Notes: generated by a model not told the origin, from the sequence alone. Positions 39,588 through 52,849 are shown, counted from the stretch's first letter. The stretch: DNA of 64,000 nucleotides from Crotophaga sulcirostris (GCA_013397455.1 VYZB01000016.1:5133103-5197102); one strand, 5' to 3'. Translations and numbers: made by a program.

Positions 39588-40007
39588 AGAAAGGTCATAT
39601 CTATGATGCATTTATTTTCAGAACTTGCTGCAACTAAGATTTTTGGCATCACAGATTCGTATGTCAAGAATCTTACTTTTTCATAGAATCCATTCTTCAA
39701 AATCTCTGTTTTCCTTTGAAAACGGAGAAGGAGGAAAGATACAGCGTAATTGTCAGTAAGACTTTGACTCTCACCATATTACATTTTTGTGTTGCAATAC
39801 AGAGTGTTCTTAAATCCTTCTGCAGTGTTTTGGCAACATCTTTCTTTTAAAATTCACGTGCATCTTACATTTTTATTTGGAGATATTATATATACTGCAT
39901 TTTATGTTTCTCAAAATGTACTGAAACTGCAATATATCTTCAGGAGATTATGTTGATGGCAAAATTACAGACCAAATATTTTCTTGGACAGATATACTTA
40001 AGGTATT

Positions 40008-40754
40008 TGTAACAGTTTAGTCCCCCCTGGCTTGATTGGCAGCTAAATGCCGGTAGTTGTGAGTCCAGTTCCCCAACCCAACAGGGAAAGGGAAATGAGA
40101 GAAAGAGACTTGTGAGCTGGAAACTGAATTAAAACAGCTTTAATGAAACAATAATAATAAGGAAAATAATTTTGCTAAGAAAATATTAAACAAAATTGAA
40201 CCCTGCAGGGATTATATGTCACCACTGATGCTGTAGAGCAGGTACAGGGAAAAGGCCCTGGGCTGGACTTAGCAGTAGAAGGGAGTTGATCTCAGAAGCT
40301 GGATTCAGGAATGCACAGATCTGGGATCAGGGGCAAAAGCGCCAACAAGGTCTGTATTAGATGCCAGCCATCAAAGAAGAGAGAACTTGGCCTTCATAAT
40401 GCCTCCATTTTTTTCCAAATATGTGTATGGAATGGAATACTCTGTTGGTCAGGTTTGGGCCACCTGTCCTGTCCACTCCTCCCTATAGGTGTGACCCTGT
40501 TCTGCCCCTTTCACTTTCGGCCTTCCACCAGCTCAAGGATGGCCTTGTCTTCCATAGAAACAGATAGAAGAGGTGGCCTTTCTGCATACCAATGTCCTGT
40601 AACTTTGATGATGATAATACATTTTAAGCATTATCACTTCTGCAGACAGACACAGTCTAAAAACATGCAGTTAACTTTCAGAAAATTAAGTTACTTAGAT
40701 GAGGCTTAGCTGAGAAGTTAGAAAATTAATTCTGCTTTAGCTCAAACCAGAACA
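40008..40754 (-). mobile_element. Solo LTR, ERVL-like avian retroviral element
   Basis: On the minus strand the element opens with TGTTCTGGTTTGAGCTAAAG followed by AGAATTAATTTTC, a diverged version of the common avian LTR start TG-CTGGTTT...AGTTAATTTTC. Toward its other end the minus strand contains ATTAAA (plus 'tttaat' near 40140) suitable as the LTR polyadenylation signal, followed by a sequence ending near ...TTACA at 40008. The length of about 750 bp suits a solo LTR. No internal gag/pol sequence adjoins it. The left border is approximate, and the 5-bp flanks I chose (gtatt, gtgca) do not match, so the target-site duplication is eroded or the border is misplaced. An open frame of 132 codons at 40311-40709 lies inside it and is not a gene. 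Confidence 0.75.
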
Positions 40755-43310
40755 GTGCACCAAAGCATAATAAAAAACAATGAACAGTATAAATTAATTT
40801 GTTTACAAAACAAATCTAAAAGGTCTTGCTTCTAGGTTCTCATGTAATCTCTATCAGGTGAAAAAAAAAATGCCTTTCATAACTCCTTCTGTTACAAAGG
40901 ACAGGTTTCAAAAGTAATTCAATCATGATGAAAAATGCAGAAACAGAAAAGAAACATGCTATGGAGGAGGGCAAAATGTCATCGATCAGTCTGAAGAGTC
41001 TGAGGTCTGTGCTCAAGTTTCTTAAAGTATAAGGTCATCAACACTGATATGCCTTTTGTTTATATTCTGAAGTAGAGCTGGATACACATTCCTATAGGAT
41101 CAATTGTTTGTGTCAAACCAAGGCAAAAGACAAAGGCAGCACTGGTTTTTGCTTGAGTGTGCATTACAGAAAGTGATATATTAATACATTTCTCAGATGA
41201 GAGTTAATTTAATGGAAAGTCTGTTTCATAAAGTAATAAAATGAGAACAGGGAAGTTCACTCTGAGTACATTACAAAAAAATCAATCTTGCTAAGTCTGT
41301 ATTTCCATTTGTGCTGCCATTGTCTTTTTTGTGACAATAATTGATTTAAGGAATATTTTTATAGAGTTTAGGTTCCTACAATTAATTACTGTCTCACTTG
41401 AGTTTATCTAGTTAACTGTCTGCTGTTCTAAACCCTGAACAGAAGATGTTTTTCTGAAGCTACAGGTGCCTGGTGCTGCAGAACAGATATAAAAAGATTA
41501 TTGCTATTTACTCTACCAAAGTAGATCTGGTTCCACTTATTCTGTGGTGAAATTGGTTCTGCATTTTTATGGGCTCTTGACTTTTACTTGTGTTTAAAAA
41601 AAAATTCAACAGAAATTCCACTAGCTGTTGCACTGAAGTTTTGTGTTTAAGATATTGACATTTATTATGAGTTTAGTCCTATGGCAACCTTGTATGTCAT
41701 TTAACAGTTGATTACTACTGCTGGCTGTCTTAGCCAGTGGGGCTATGTGACTAAGTCTTTTATTTATTAAGTAGCCAATGATTATTCACATTGTGCCTGA
41801 AGAAAACGTGACAATTTTTGCTTGACATATGTGGAACAGAATGTCCAACAGCGGCACATAATACAATCTTATTATAGTTTACACAAATTTAAGGCATATT
41901 TTTAATCTGTTTGGATTATTCAGATGAAGTTTTAATCTATCAAAAATTTTCAGGCTCACCTATGTATAGTAAATATGTAAAAGGAGTATCAAAACTGTAG
42001 AGGGTTACAATCTCATTCTGAAGGACTTTTTTGTCTTTTTCATGAAGTAGGTAAAGATGTCTTTCCTAATGTGATAGTGAATCTAACATGTCCCTGAAAT
42101 TTAGGAAGAATAGTTTAAGAAAAAGCTGTGCTACCTTTCTTAAAACAAAACAAGAATTCCAGTGAAAAACCCAGCACAACTGCCTGGTGATACACATATT
42201 GTTGAACTGTTGTAGAACAGAGCACCACATTACTTATGTCACCTTTTGACGTTTCCCTTTCTGGATGCCACAGCACACTGCTACCCCTGTAACAGCTGGA
42301 TTTCATAGTGAATAACTAAATGTAAGCTTTATGCAAAATTTAAGTATGTTTGCACGATCTTATTCTATCTTTCTCTTTTGAATCTGTTTCCCTAATACCT
42401 GCTACCTACTTGCAATAATGCGAGTATGGGTGTTTGATGTAGATGAGTCTCCCCTTTCCTGCTAGTAAGTGAGCATTTGCCTTTTGTGTCATGGGCATCT
42501 CTTAGCTTTGATTCCAGCCTGACAAGACATAGTCTTCCTGATAGACATTTTCTATGGCAAAATTGGGTCCTGAAGATGGAACTGCTTCTTCTGTGTCTGG
42601 GTGTTCAGCTAGAGCAACTGAACTTGGACTGACCAGCAGTCTGTGGAGCCTGGTATCTGCTCTCAGACTATAGAATAGTATGTTCATGAGTACAGTCTCA
42701 GCCTCTCTCTGTTTGAGGTGTGGGAGCCTCCTGATGCAGCATTTTCAGTAGAAAAAGGTATAGCAACAAATGTGAGAAGCACTTAATGTAGCGGGAGTAG
42801 CCAGTACTCTGCAGCAGTGAGTGCTTAGCTGTTATCTAAGTAAAGTAAGTGTTGTGCAAGTATGTGACTAGCAGAAAATATTCCTCAGCAGCAGCAACAG
42901 CCTTTGCTTTTCGTTGAGGAGAGAATCTCTAAAACTCACCAAAAATACTTACTTTATAAAAAGTGTAGGTGTTTGTTATTTAAGGGTGAGTAGCCTGTGA
43001 ACAAGGTTTCGGACTGATGACTTCTTATATGAGCTACAATTGCCTGACTTCTTTTACTATTTTATCTGGTGATACTGAAGCATACATTTTCGATGTTGGT
43101 GCCCAGTGGGGTTGGAGAGGAAGACTTGTTCCTCAGCAAGGACAGGGTTCTTTACACTTGATTTAACTAGTGCCATCTATTGGTAAAATATTTAGCTGCT
43201 AAGGCCCTTTAATAAAAGCAGAAAGTACTTTAAAGGTCTTCTAAAGCATCATTGTATTAAGCCCTATGTAGTAAAAAAATGAAATATTATAGAGTCTTTT
43301 TTCTTTTCAG

Positions 43311-43392
43311 ATTTGTATCATTTGAATCGTCTGGCATGTGAGTGTAGGAGAGCAAATGAAAATGTACTAAAGCATCTGATTCATGTTAAGCA
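43311..43392 (+). other. SNX25: Candidate cassette exon of SNX25 (82 nt, frame-shifting)
   Basis: An excellent acceptor (cttttttcttttcag) precedes 82 nt that are open only in the frame continuing from exon 5, giving DLYHLNRLACECRRANEN then VLKHLIHVKQ, and end at a consensus donor CA/GTAAGT. The amino acid content looks protein-like, and reading on hits the in-frame stop TAA that overlaps the donor. Because 82 is not a multiple of three, splicing from this exon to exon 6 (either acceptor) shifts the frame and soon meets a stop. It could be a poison exon, an exon paired with another unrecognised exon, or chance; the open frame alone is short enough to be accidental. Confidence 0.4.
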
Positions 43393-46300
43393 GTAAGTTT
43401 CTCATTTGACTGCCTGAGAGAGTCACATGTCTTGAAAGGCAGAGGCAAAAATACTTGAAAGGTCTACAGTGTGATGCCTATTGTAGGTGAATGATATAAC
43501 TCCTGTGGCCAGGAGAAGTGCATTTGGTTATTGCTAAAGTTGAAAAAGAAACCTAATGTAGTATTAGTGTTTTCAGAGGTGTTGATGGTTTATTTTGAAG
43601 TGATGCAGGCCAGTGTAAGTAGCAGCAGCTATCTTGTGTGCTGGCACTACACTACTTCCCTCATTTACACTTGCACAAAAGCGCTGCATCTGATGTGATT
43701 TGAGTTACTTCTCCAAACTCTGTCCTCCTATGTATCCACTTCCAAAATAGTCAGGGTCACTCCAGTAGTAGTAGTCAATGTAAGAGGAGGCTTGGGTTGG
43801 GTTTGTTTGGTTTTTTTTTAAACTCATATTCATTTTTTGTGCCTGCTGGTATTTATGGACTGTGTTGTTATCTACGATCACGTGTGCTCTGGTTGGAAGA
43901 ATCACATCTTTCTACATCTTTAACTGTAGAACTCTCTCCTCGTCTTGCCTTTTGATAAGGATTCCTTGGAAGTACTGAACCTAAAATGTTAGGTATTTTA
44001 GGTTTGGTTTTCTTTTTTACAAAACCTGCATGTTAAAAGTATTGAAAACTAGTAATTGGGATCTGAAAACATTTACTGCATTCTGATCTAGTAAAGCAGT
44101 TTGTAAGAGGGTGAATATGCAGATTAGGCATTGTAGCATAAGTGAGAGGACCTGAGTTCCTAAAAGTAAAAATAGATAATGCTTCAAAAGAAGAGTCTTC
44201 AAAAAAGAATCATGAAATAACAACAAAAGTAAATTGCTATAATAATTCAATATTTACTGTAGTTCTAATATTAACAGAAACATTTTTGTTTCTGCTCTTA
44301 TTGATAGTATATTACAGAATCCTACAAGAATTCGAGCAAGGATCCCTGCTCTTTAAAACAAACCCATGAAGGCATGTGCCTTGTTATAGGGTAAAACAAT
44401 GAATCTCTCAACACATTTTTTTTTTCCCAACACTCTAAAAGGATTTGTTTGATTTATCTTCTGATTTTCTGTGTCTTCTACCTTATACATGACTTCACAG
44501 CGTGACTGGAAACCACCCTCAAATGATGAGATGTGGGACCATTTTTTCAGACTCCATACTGTAATCAACCCCAGGGCATCCCTGGTCAGAGGTCTGCTCC
44601 TTTTCAAGCAAGGATTGCTTAGATGGATCTGATGAGCAGCCATTTCTGTACGAAGAGATCTGCTGTGATGCAGTAGATTTCTGGTGCTGAGTGTTCCCAC
44701 TGTGTACCTAGATATTTGCTTTTATAAGTGGAGCTGATGACTCGTACAGAGACAGAACTGTCTGTGGGTGGGCTTTTTTAGGTACTGTGATTCCGGAAGA
44801 GGCTTGAATCTTCGTTTGTTAAGAGGGAATTTTCTTTTAGAAACTGGGGCTGCAGGCTAACTTGAGTGTGTGGGTTGCAGTGTGTGGGTTTTGTCAAGAT
44901 GATAATTTAGAGTGAATTAAAATGGATACTTATGCATTCCAACGCATCACAGGTACCATCTAACTTAATTATGACAAAACTGTATTATGTTTCCTACCCC
45001 TCCATCCTCCATGCAGGGATAAACATGCATGCGCAATTATTTTTGCATAGCTTTTTGGCAAGGCACAAAGAGCTGCTGTTGCACTTGCACATTGTGCGTA
45101 AGCAGTATGTGTGGAGGGATTTCTTGTGGATGAAGGTGAAAGTTTCTGTGATTCTGCTCGCAGTAGGCTCATTTGTTCTGTGTTGTGATTTTTCAGATTT
45201 TGTCCACAGAGGTGGATTGCCTTTCCCCTCCTGAGATCCTTTGTGTGCTGTTGGTGGTAATACATCTTGTAAACATTTGGTTTGGAGAGGTGCCCCTTGC
45301 CCATCAGTGAAAGAGGAAGGGAAGAGACAGACTGGTCAGACAGAAGTGTCCAAGGGGAACACAAGGGCTTACAGGCAGGGGCTGTATGTAGTGGATGTTA
45401 TTTTATTGTATAGTACATACTTACTCGCATGCTGAAATTTACTTTACTGCCACATTGTGTTTTGTTTTGCTCAGCTGTGGCTGTGACATAGGAGGCTGTG
45501 TTGCACTACATGTTGCATATATTACATATAAATTATCTGTCAGTGGCTACAGTTACTATTTCTATGAAAATGTTAAATTGGTGTTTACTGCTTAAATACT
45601 TTAGCCCATTATTAAGTAGCCACTGCATGTGCTTAACCTTGGCTCTTGCGAAGTCTTGCAGAAACATATACAATGTTGTGCGCCTGCGTGGAACCTTAGG
45701 AGACTATTCAGATGAGTCAGTTCTGTTGTATGTGCTTCCAGGTTTCAGGTATCTGTAGTTCTTGAAGCTTTAAAAGACCAAGAACTCGTACTTCCAGTTC
45801 TAATCATGTGTTTGGAATATAACTTTGCAGTTAAGATGAGAAGTCTTTGTTTTATACTGCTTCAATGTAGAGGAAGAGTAGTTTATAAAGTATTACAATA
45901 CAGCTTAGTTTGTGCTTTAAGTAGTCCTTATGTATTCTTACTTCATTTACATTATTTATACGTTGTATCACTCACTGTGGTATGTGGTAATAAAGTCTGT
46001 GTGGCGTTTGTTGGCATGACTACTGTTTGCAAGGCCCAGCATTCTGACTGAAACACGGGTGGTGGGAATATGTACTACAGTTTAATGTATTAGTGACCAA
46101 GTAGCAGCACTACCAAGAAAGGAAGAGGAAAGAAAATTAGATCTGAGGAATCAATTCTCGGAAATGTTTTTGGTGGATTCTAGGATCTGCTCCTGTCATA
46201 GTTCAAATCAAGAAGGTTGAGTGATGCAGAGGAGAACCTGGAAGCTTTGTCAGAAGTCACTCTAGATGAGCAGAGATGAATGGAGTAAAAAAGATTTGCA

Positions 46301-46696
46301 CAGATAGCTTAGCTTTTTTTGCTTGGTAATTTTGAGCTCATTTGGACCATTTGTGTTTTAATATTGTCTAGTGCAAGTTGAATTCTCCACAGTTGGGGAT
46401 TGATAAGCAGAATTTGAAATTCTGCTTTTGGTACTAATTGCATTTTGATGCCCTTGGGAGGGGTGCACAGTACTCCTCTGGGGTTATGAAGTTCCCTCAT
46501 GACAGTGCATGTCTTGTCAAAATTTACCCTCATAAGGAAAGTTACTTTGCAGGAAGCTGATAAAAGACACTTTAGCTCCTTTGAGGAATTAGTCCCTGCT
46601 CAGCTGTTCCTGGAAAAGTTGTATACACCTCATGTGAGGAAAAGTGCCAAAGAAGCATCTTGTTTTGGTGATGAGGAGTGGTTTTGTTTGTTTATA

Positions 46697-46721
46697 ATGA
46701 TAATAATAATAATAATATTAT
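46697..46721. repeat. ATA trinucleotide microsatellite
   Basis: About seven imperfect AAT/ATA units (tgataataataataataatatta) in intron 5. Confidence 0.85.
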
Positions 46722-49478
46722 CTTCAAACTGGAAATGTACTAGTTAATAATTCAGGGGAGGCATTTTTCTTTCCTTGTGTAGTGATGAAATAATGTCTTA
46801 CTTAGTAGCACATATCTTTTATTATACCTTTTATTTAGTTTATGCACTGATACCTGAATGTAGTGAACATCATCTTTACTCATATTCAGAAATGGAAAAA
46901 AAGGCTCTTATTTGTACCTCAGTACTTTAGTGGTGGAGGGAATCAGGTAAGAATAGATTAAAAAGAAAAGTTCTCTTTATAGCTTAAAATAACTTTTTGA
47001 TAGGACTTAATTAAAATAAAAGCCCGGAGCAATTTAGATTTGAAAATCTGAGAATTCTCAAACCTCAAAAGGAGGTTAGGGCTAGAAGAAAACCAGTGAT
47101 AGTCCTGGCCTTCCCCAGTTAACATGAAAATGCTCCTTCTGACTTGTGCTAGTTAATCATTGAGACTTTGGTAGAGGAGAGTCATGTTAGTTTTTATCCA
47201 TGCTTCCATGCTGTTTCTCCTGCGCTGCAGTGTGTTAGCCACACGCCGTGCTGGGCTGCTCTTCATCTACCTCGTTTGTTTGTGAAAGGACTGGACTGCC
47301 AGGCTTTCATGGTGTCTTGCCCTGTTTATCCATGAACAGCAGGAACAGACCGGCAGTGTGATCATCATTACATTACCCTGAGAGTTTCTTACATGAAGTG
47401 GCTACTCATGGATGTGAAGAGCTGAGTGAGGCAAATGTTTCTGAAGGATCTTTGCTAAGAAAGTAATTAATCACCGATAGCAGGCAGGGTGTAGAGCTCA
47501 TTAGTCTCTCTTGGAGGCCTGCTGCAATCACAGAACTTCAGGTAAAATAGACATGCTGACTTTGAAAACCTTCCAAGAATGCCTTGTTTTTACTAAGAAG
47601 GATACTTTTGTTTTAAGAAGTCTGAATGAGCATTGTGTAGCACTGATCATGGGCTTTCAAAGCATAGGCTTTCAGGTATGCATTTTTAACCCAAAATATG
47701 TAAACTATTGGGAGAATTGAGATCCTCTAGAAATGGTCATGGAGTCGAATGCAGGAGGGGAAATATGGATTTTATTCTTCATTTTTAACTACTGTGTATT
47801 TGTATTAGCTGTAAATGTTTTAAATTGAGAGGGAGAGTTATTTTGTCCTTAAGGGTCTTTTCCTGACTTTTTTTGTTCTGCTTTCTTTTTTTCTCATTAA
47901 TACTGGTACCTCTGGTCTGGGAGCTGAAACACTAAATTAAATGCTCTATTGACTTCCCTGTGGAGATAATGTGCCAGGAACACAGATGGCTTGTTTATTT
48001 TTTTCATGGTAAACTCCTTTTATCTTTTGCTTCAGTGAGTGTAATCTCTCTAGTTCACTATTATATGACAGCTCAGATGCGAATGATACTTATCCATGAA
48101 AACACTAGAAGTCTTTCAATCAGGAAGCTTGCCTACCAACATACGTAAATACATACAACAAATAAAGTAAGACTCAAAATATGGGGAAAGATATTGGGAG
48201 AATATCTGTACTCACATTACATTAGAAATTCAGGGAGCTCCAGATACTTTGGAATGTCCTTCACTGTACAAGTAATAAAATTTAGGGTCGCATGCAGTAG
48301 TTATATGTGGCTTTGAGGGGGAAATAAAAGCATGAAAAGAGTCCTAAAAGTAGAAGGCACCTTAATGTATTAGAAAAGTGTTTAAAATACCTATTATAAA
48401 TAACTCCTAAGAGATTACCTTTTTCTGGGTATGCATTCACAAATCTAGCTGTCTGGATTTTTCTTTGCAGCAATTACTTTGAAAATGGAACACTGTTTTC
48501 ATTTACATCATTTTACCAGAACTTAATAATTCAAAACTATAGCAGAATAGATCTGTCATTTATACCTGAGCAATCGCTTAAGCCAGAGCTGAGTATGAGC
48601 CAGGTACTTTGCTACTGACCTCTAGTCGCAGCCTGCAAAAGTGTGAATTATTATTATTGAACAAGAGGAAAATAAAACCAGTATATAAATGTGAATCGGT
48701 TGCATCCTGCAGATATAAAAGGGAAATTATTTCAATGCAATTTCTTTTTTTCAATCACTTTTGTCTGCTGCTGCTTTTTATAGGCCCTGCTAATCAGCTG
48801 AAGAGGCTGGAATGTAGAATATAGAAACGTTACACCTTTTATTACCAAGTCTTATTCACCTGACCATCATCTTCATGTTAATTCACTATTTAACAGTACT
48901 GTGTGGTCTTGACATGGCATTATAAGATTTTTTTTCTTAGTCATCTGACCATTTTGAGTGAGCCTCCTGTCAGTGTTGTCTGGAGGAGGCACTGTGTATC
49001 GTATGCTGTTTGCATCAGGCTCCAGAAATTTGAATTTGCAAATGAGGTGCGTGGGCATGTGTAATGCTGAGCTGGAGGGAATAGAGTTCCTCATTACTCT
49101 GGGCAGTCAGTGTTATGTTCAGTAAGGTACATAAGCCATCAGTTCCATGTGTTATTGTAGTCCATGGCTGTAGGTAACTTGTTAACACCATCTGATAAAT
49201 ATACATCCTGTAGTACAAATCTTGGGCCTGTGCCTTGCAACAAGTTATGGGAAGAAAGCTGGAGGGGTCAGATTTCACAGGACATTTGAATAAGGATTTT
49301 CTGAACTGTTTATGTTAATCTTGAGGTATCAGTGGAGAACAGACTTCCCAGTATCTGTGCACATCTGCATAGTTGATTCCTGAATGACAAATGCTTTGAT
49401 TAGGCAGGTCACAGAGGCAATAGTGCAATGATGTTTTCATGTTGTAAAAGACTCTTTCTGATTTTGCTTTATTCTTAG

Positions 49479-49669
49479 ATTCAAAAGGAAAAGAAACTGC
49501 AGCAATGAAAGCTGACCTACTGAGGGCTCGCAATGTGAAGAGGTATATTAATCAGCTGACAGTAGCAAAGAAGCAATGCGAGAAGAGAATAAGGCTCCTG
49601 GGAGGGCCTACTTATGATCAGCAGGAAGATGGCATTTCTGATGAAGGTGATGGCCGTCAGAGTCAGAAG
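49479..49669 (+). CDS. SNX25: SNX25 coding exon 6 (linker between PXA and RGS)
   Basis: The exon encodes residues 224-287: (D)SKGKETAAMKADLLRARN, then VKRYINQLTVAKKQCEKRI, LLGGPTYDQQEDG and DGRQSQK. The basic helix MKADLLRARN..KRYINQLTVAKKQCEKRI is strongly conserved in SNX25 and leads into the RGS domain. Two acceptors fit: ttcttag/ at 49478 and caaaag/ at 49487, 9 nt apart, both keeping the frame; the second removes Asp-Ser-Lys. The form I remember for human SNX25 (...KGKETAAM) corresponds to the second. The donor GAAG/GTATAA is phase 0 and weak at +5. Confidence 0.94.
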
Positions 49670-51491
49670 GTATAAATCGAGTAGCACATACGTTGACTGA
49701 AGGTCATTCTAAATGTGTTAGCACTGGATCATATTAGCCTCATTATCATTAATACCTGCTTTCCTCCAGGAGTTAAGTATAAATTAATTAATGCATAATT
49801 TCTTTATTGTGGGAAAAGATCACTCAAGTACCTGAAAAGACAATACTGATCGCTTAGCTTGGGTTGTTGCTAAATGTGAAACTTCATAAAGAATTGAGTG
49901 GCTTGTTAACCTGTTTGATTTTTCAGACGTACTGCAAGTAGGGAGTTAATAAGGACATGGCAATGACCTTTCTGAAGATAGCAACTTGCTTTCAAATAAA
50001 AGATTGCCATCATATGTGCAGTGAATTTCTTGCCCTTGTTATATTTACTGTAGGAAACATCTTTCAATATTTTCAAAAAACTACCATTGTATTAGCCAGC
50101 ATCTACAAAAATAAAATTGCGGCTACTTATCCTTGCTAAACTTATTAAAGTTCAGTGACTTCTATGTGTAGTCTATTCTCTCCCCTTTGGGCAAAGCACA
50201 GGAATTGATGTGTTTAAATTAGAAAGAAGGTTTTGTCTTTTTCATGTAGGTAGGAGAGAAGTTGACTTTTCATGCAGGTTATCTTTAATTTTCATTAGGT
50301 TCATATAATAACTGTAACTTAGTGGCACTTAAGAAAAAGTTGCATGACAGGGAAATAGTTCTTAATATTTATGTTTTGTCTTTGAGTAAGATCTGAAAGA
50401 GAGCAATTTCCTATGCCTACTCCTTCTTAAAGCAGGATTTCAGATGGTGTGTTATAGATTGTGCCAAGGCAGTTCTGAACTGTTTTCCTGAAGTTGCGAG
50501 TAGTGAGAAATGCCAAGGAGAAGAGGAAAGAGGGAAGCATGTGGCTGCACTGCATGAGGCACTGATGCCACTTTCAGTGCCTGCTGAGGTGTTATGGACT
50601 GTCCAAGATACATACATGGTGACATAAGATTGTTTAGGAACGGGGTCAAATAGTGAAACTGTGCTGGGTAGGGACAGGGATTGGTCAGAAATATAATATT
50701 ATTGTAATCAAAATCAAAGGAATTCCTGTTGTTAATATTGCATGTTTTATGACTGGATGGACTTTCGTTGGACGCTGCTGGCCCAGGGTTATATCTTGCA
50801 AATACATCCATGAGCAGCTCCATACTGAGTTAATGGTACTATTAATAGGAATAAAGACTCCTTGCGCAGGCGTTTGTTACAGTGATGGCAGAAACGATGG
50901 GAAGCAGGGCTGCTCTGCTCTAAGCTTTTCTTGTATTTCTGTGAAGAAGGCCTAGAACCCTTCTGTACCCATATCGACATAGAAAATAGGAAAACTGCTT
51001 CTCTCTTCTGTTGTCGACAATTCTCTGTTTCCAAGGAAGAGGCCGAGGGAAGCTGGATGGGATATGGAGGCCACTGTGTCCTCTTCTGAGGACAGAAAAG
51101 CACCCAGGGTTTGCTTCTTCCCATCCTCTTTCTGCTCTGCTGTAGCTGCTTGTCTGGGTTCTTATTTCAAGGCAGGCAGTGCTATTTTGGATGCTGACTC
51201 CTCTTACATGGGCACTACTGACTGAACACTGAGGCCTTTTTCTGAGCAAAAGGAAAAGACTTCGGGGTTTAGTAGATGAACTGATGTTGAGTACGTCGCT
51301 GCTCGTGATCCATAACTTTTCTTTAGAGTCTGGCTGTGCCAGCTTTTCTGTTAAGCTAGCATTTAATCTGCAAAATAACTAGCTTGTGTAGAAGAAGCTA
51401 GAAGTTTGCCTTCCTTCCTTCAACTTGCATGAAATAGGTCAGAAATGGGCATTTACTGTTGGTGTTCTGAATTATTATTTTATGTAAGTGT

Positions 51492-51570
51492 AGTATCACA
51501 GTACTACAAGGTTGGAAAAGACCTCTGAGATCGAGTCCAACCTATAACCCAACACTAACACCAACTCATT
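51492..51570 (-). mobile_element. CR1 LINE 3' tail
   Basis: The plus strand reads atcacagtactacaaggttg then gaaaagacctctgagatcga and gtccaacctataacccaac. It is the reverse complement of a CR1-type 3' end (…ggttggactc…ttccaacc…). It is short, 5'-truncated and diverged; the right-hand border is approximate. Confidence 0.85.
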
Positions 51571-52849
51571 ATGGCATAGTACAGAAGCTTGGATACATTA
51601 TTAACTTCAGGGAACTTTTGGTGCTAGTAGAAGAAGGAAGGAATTGGCTAGTCACCTAAACTTCTATTTTGGTTTCCCTTTTGCATCCTACAGAAAGCTT
51701 TTTCTTTCCTGTAGTAGCAGGGGAGTAATAACATTGCTGGTAAAAGTCTTTAATGTGTTTTGATTATGGACTTAAATGTCAGGTGGTGGATTGTTTGGAG
51801 CTGTCAGTGTTCTCCTCTTACAGATTTAAGAAACAAAAATTATGTGCTTTGAAACGCTATTTTTCCTTTCACAGGAGAAACTAGTATAAAACAGTGTCAG
51901 TTTTCTGTTTGATAAATACAGAGAAGTCACAGGACTGTATAGGCTTTGCGTGTTTCACTTGCTTCATTATCCTGAATCTGGGTTCTCTAGGGAAATCCTG
52001 AATGTGTAATTATAGTCAAATGTTTATTGGCAAACAAACCAACCCCAGTGACTCTCTGAATCTAAACTGTCGTTAGCTCTGATAGTGATTTATACTCTGC
52101 CCTGGGTGTTAGATTTGCTTTCAGAGAAAATGCAGTTTGAATTAGTGTAATATATAAAGCATCTCTTCTAATCTACTTATGGTCAGTGTGGTTTTAGTCC
52201 TTTTATTTAGAAACTGTACCTGCACAGTACTGCAGTAATTAAGAGTTCTTGTTGTCTGTATTTATTCAGCAAACAATTTGTTTGATCTCTTTTGTTGAGC
52301 ACAACAGCCACATCTCCACATCTGTGAAATCTGATGTGTGGAGTCACAGCATTTCCTTAGTGTAGCTGTTCTGTGAACTATGGGTGGTAGGAGAAGGTCT
52401 GGAGATCGGATTCTTCATAAGCTGTGAAACAGCAAGGAAACCACCTGTGAGTGTATTTTGAGGTGCAGGTAGTCCATGTCCATAATCCTTCTGATGAGGG
52501 CTAAGTTGAAAGTTCTAGAAGACCTTGTTTTCACCACATCTGTGGATAGGTGCTGATTTAACAGGTGACAGATCAGATTTTCATTGTGGTTTCGGAGCTT
52601 CACGTTGTCATTGTGTCAGGATACCTCATGGTATAGAATTTGGGAAGATAAAGAAAAAGAGCTTCAATTGTTCTGCTGTTGCCTGAAGACTGGGAGTCTT
52701 ATGACAGAAGTATATTCATGAATGTGTGATTCTCAAGGTGGGGATTTTTCCATTAGTTTATGTGCAATAAAATAGTCAGGGACCTTATGTACTATAATGC
52801 TTCAACATAGGTAACTAGCAGTTGCATTTGCTTCATCTACTGCTGTGAA

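Larger units (their letters stand above)
39340..49478 (+). other. SNX25: SNX25 intron 5 (phase 1), carrying a solo LTR and a candidate exon
   Basis: About 10.1 kb. It holds a short CR1 3' tail (39520-39587), an antisense solo LTR (40008-40754), a candidate cassette exon (43311-43392) and an ATA-type microsatellite near 46.7 kb. The stretch 44.3-46.1 kb has several overlapping open frames of 60-131 codons on both strands, none with a recognisable domain. Confidence 0.82.

Noticed and set aside
39681..39695. tttcatagaatcc resembling the CR1 3' octamer in reverse
   Set aside because: Too short and not followed by further CR1 sequence.
40311..40709. 132-codon plus-strand open frame
   Set aside because: It lies entirely within the antisense solo LTR and shows no domain.
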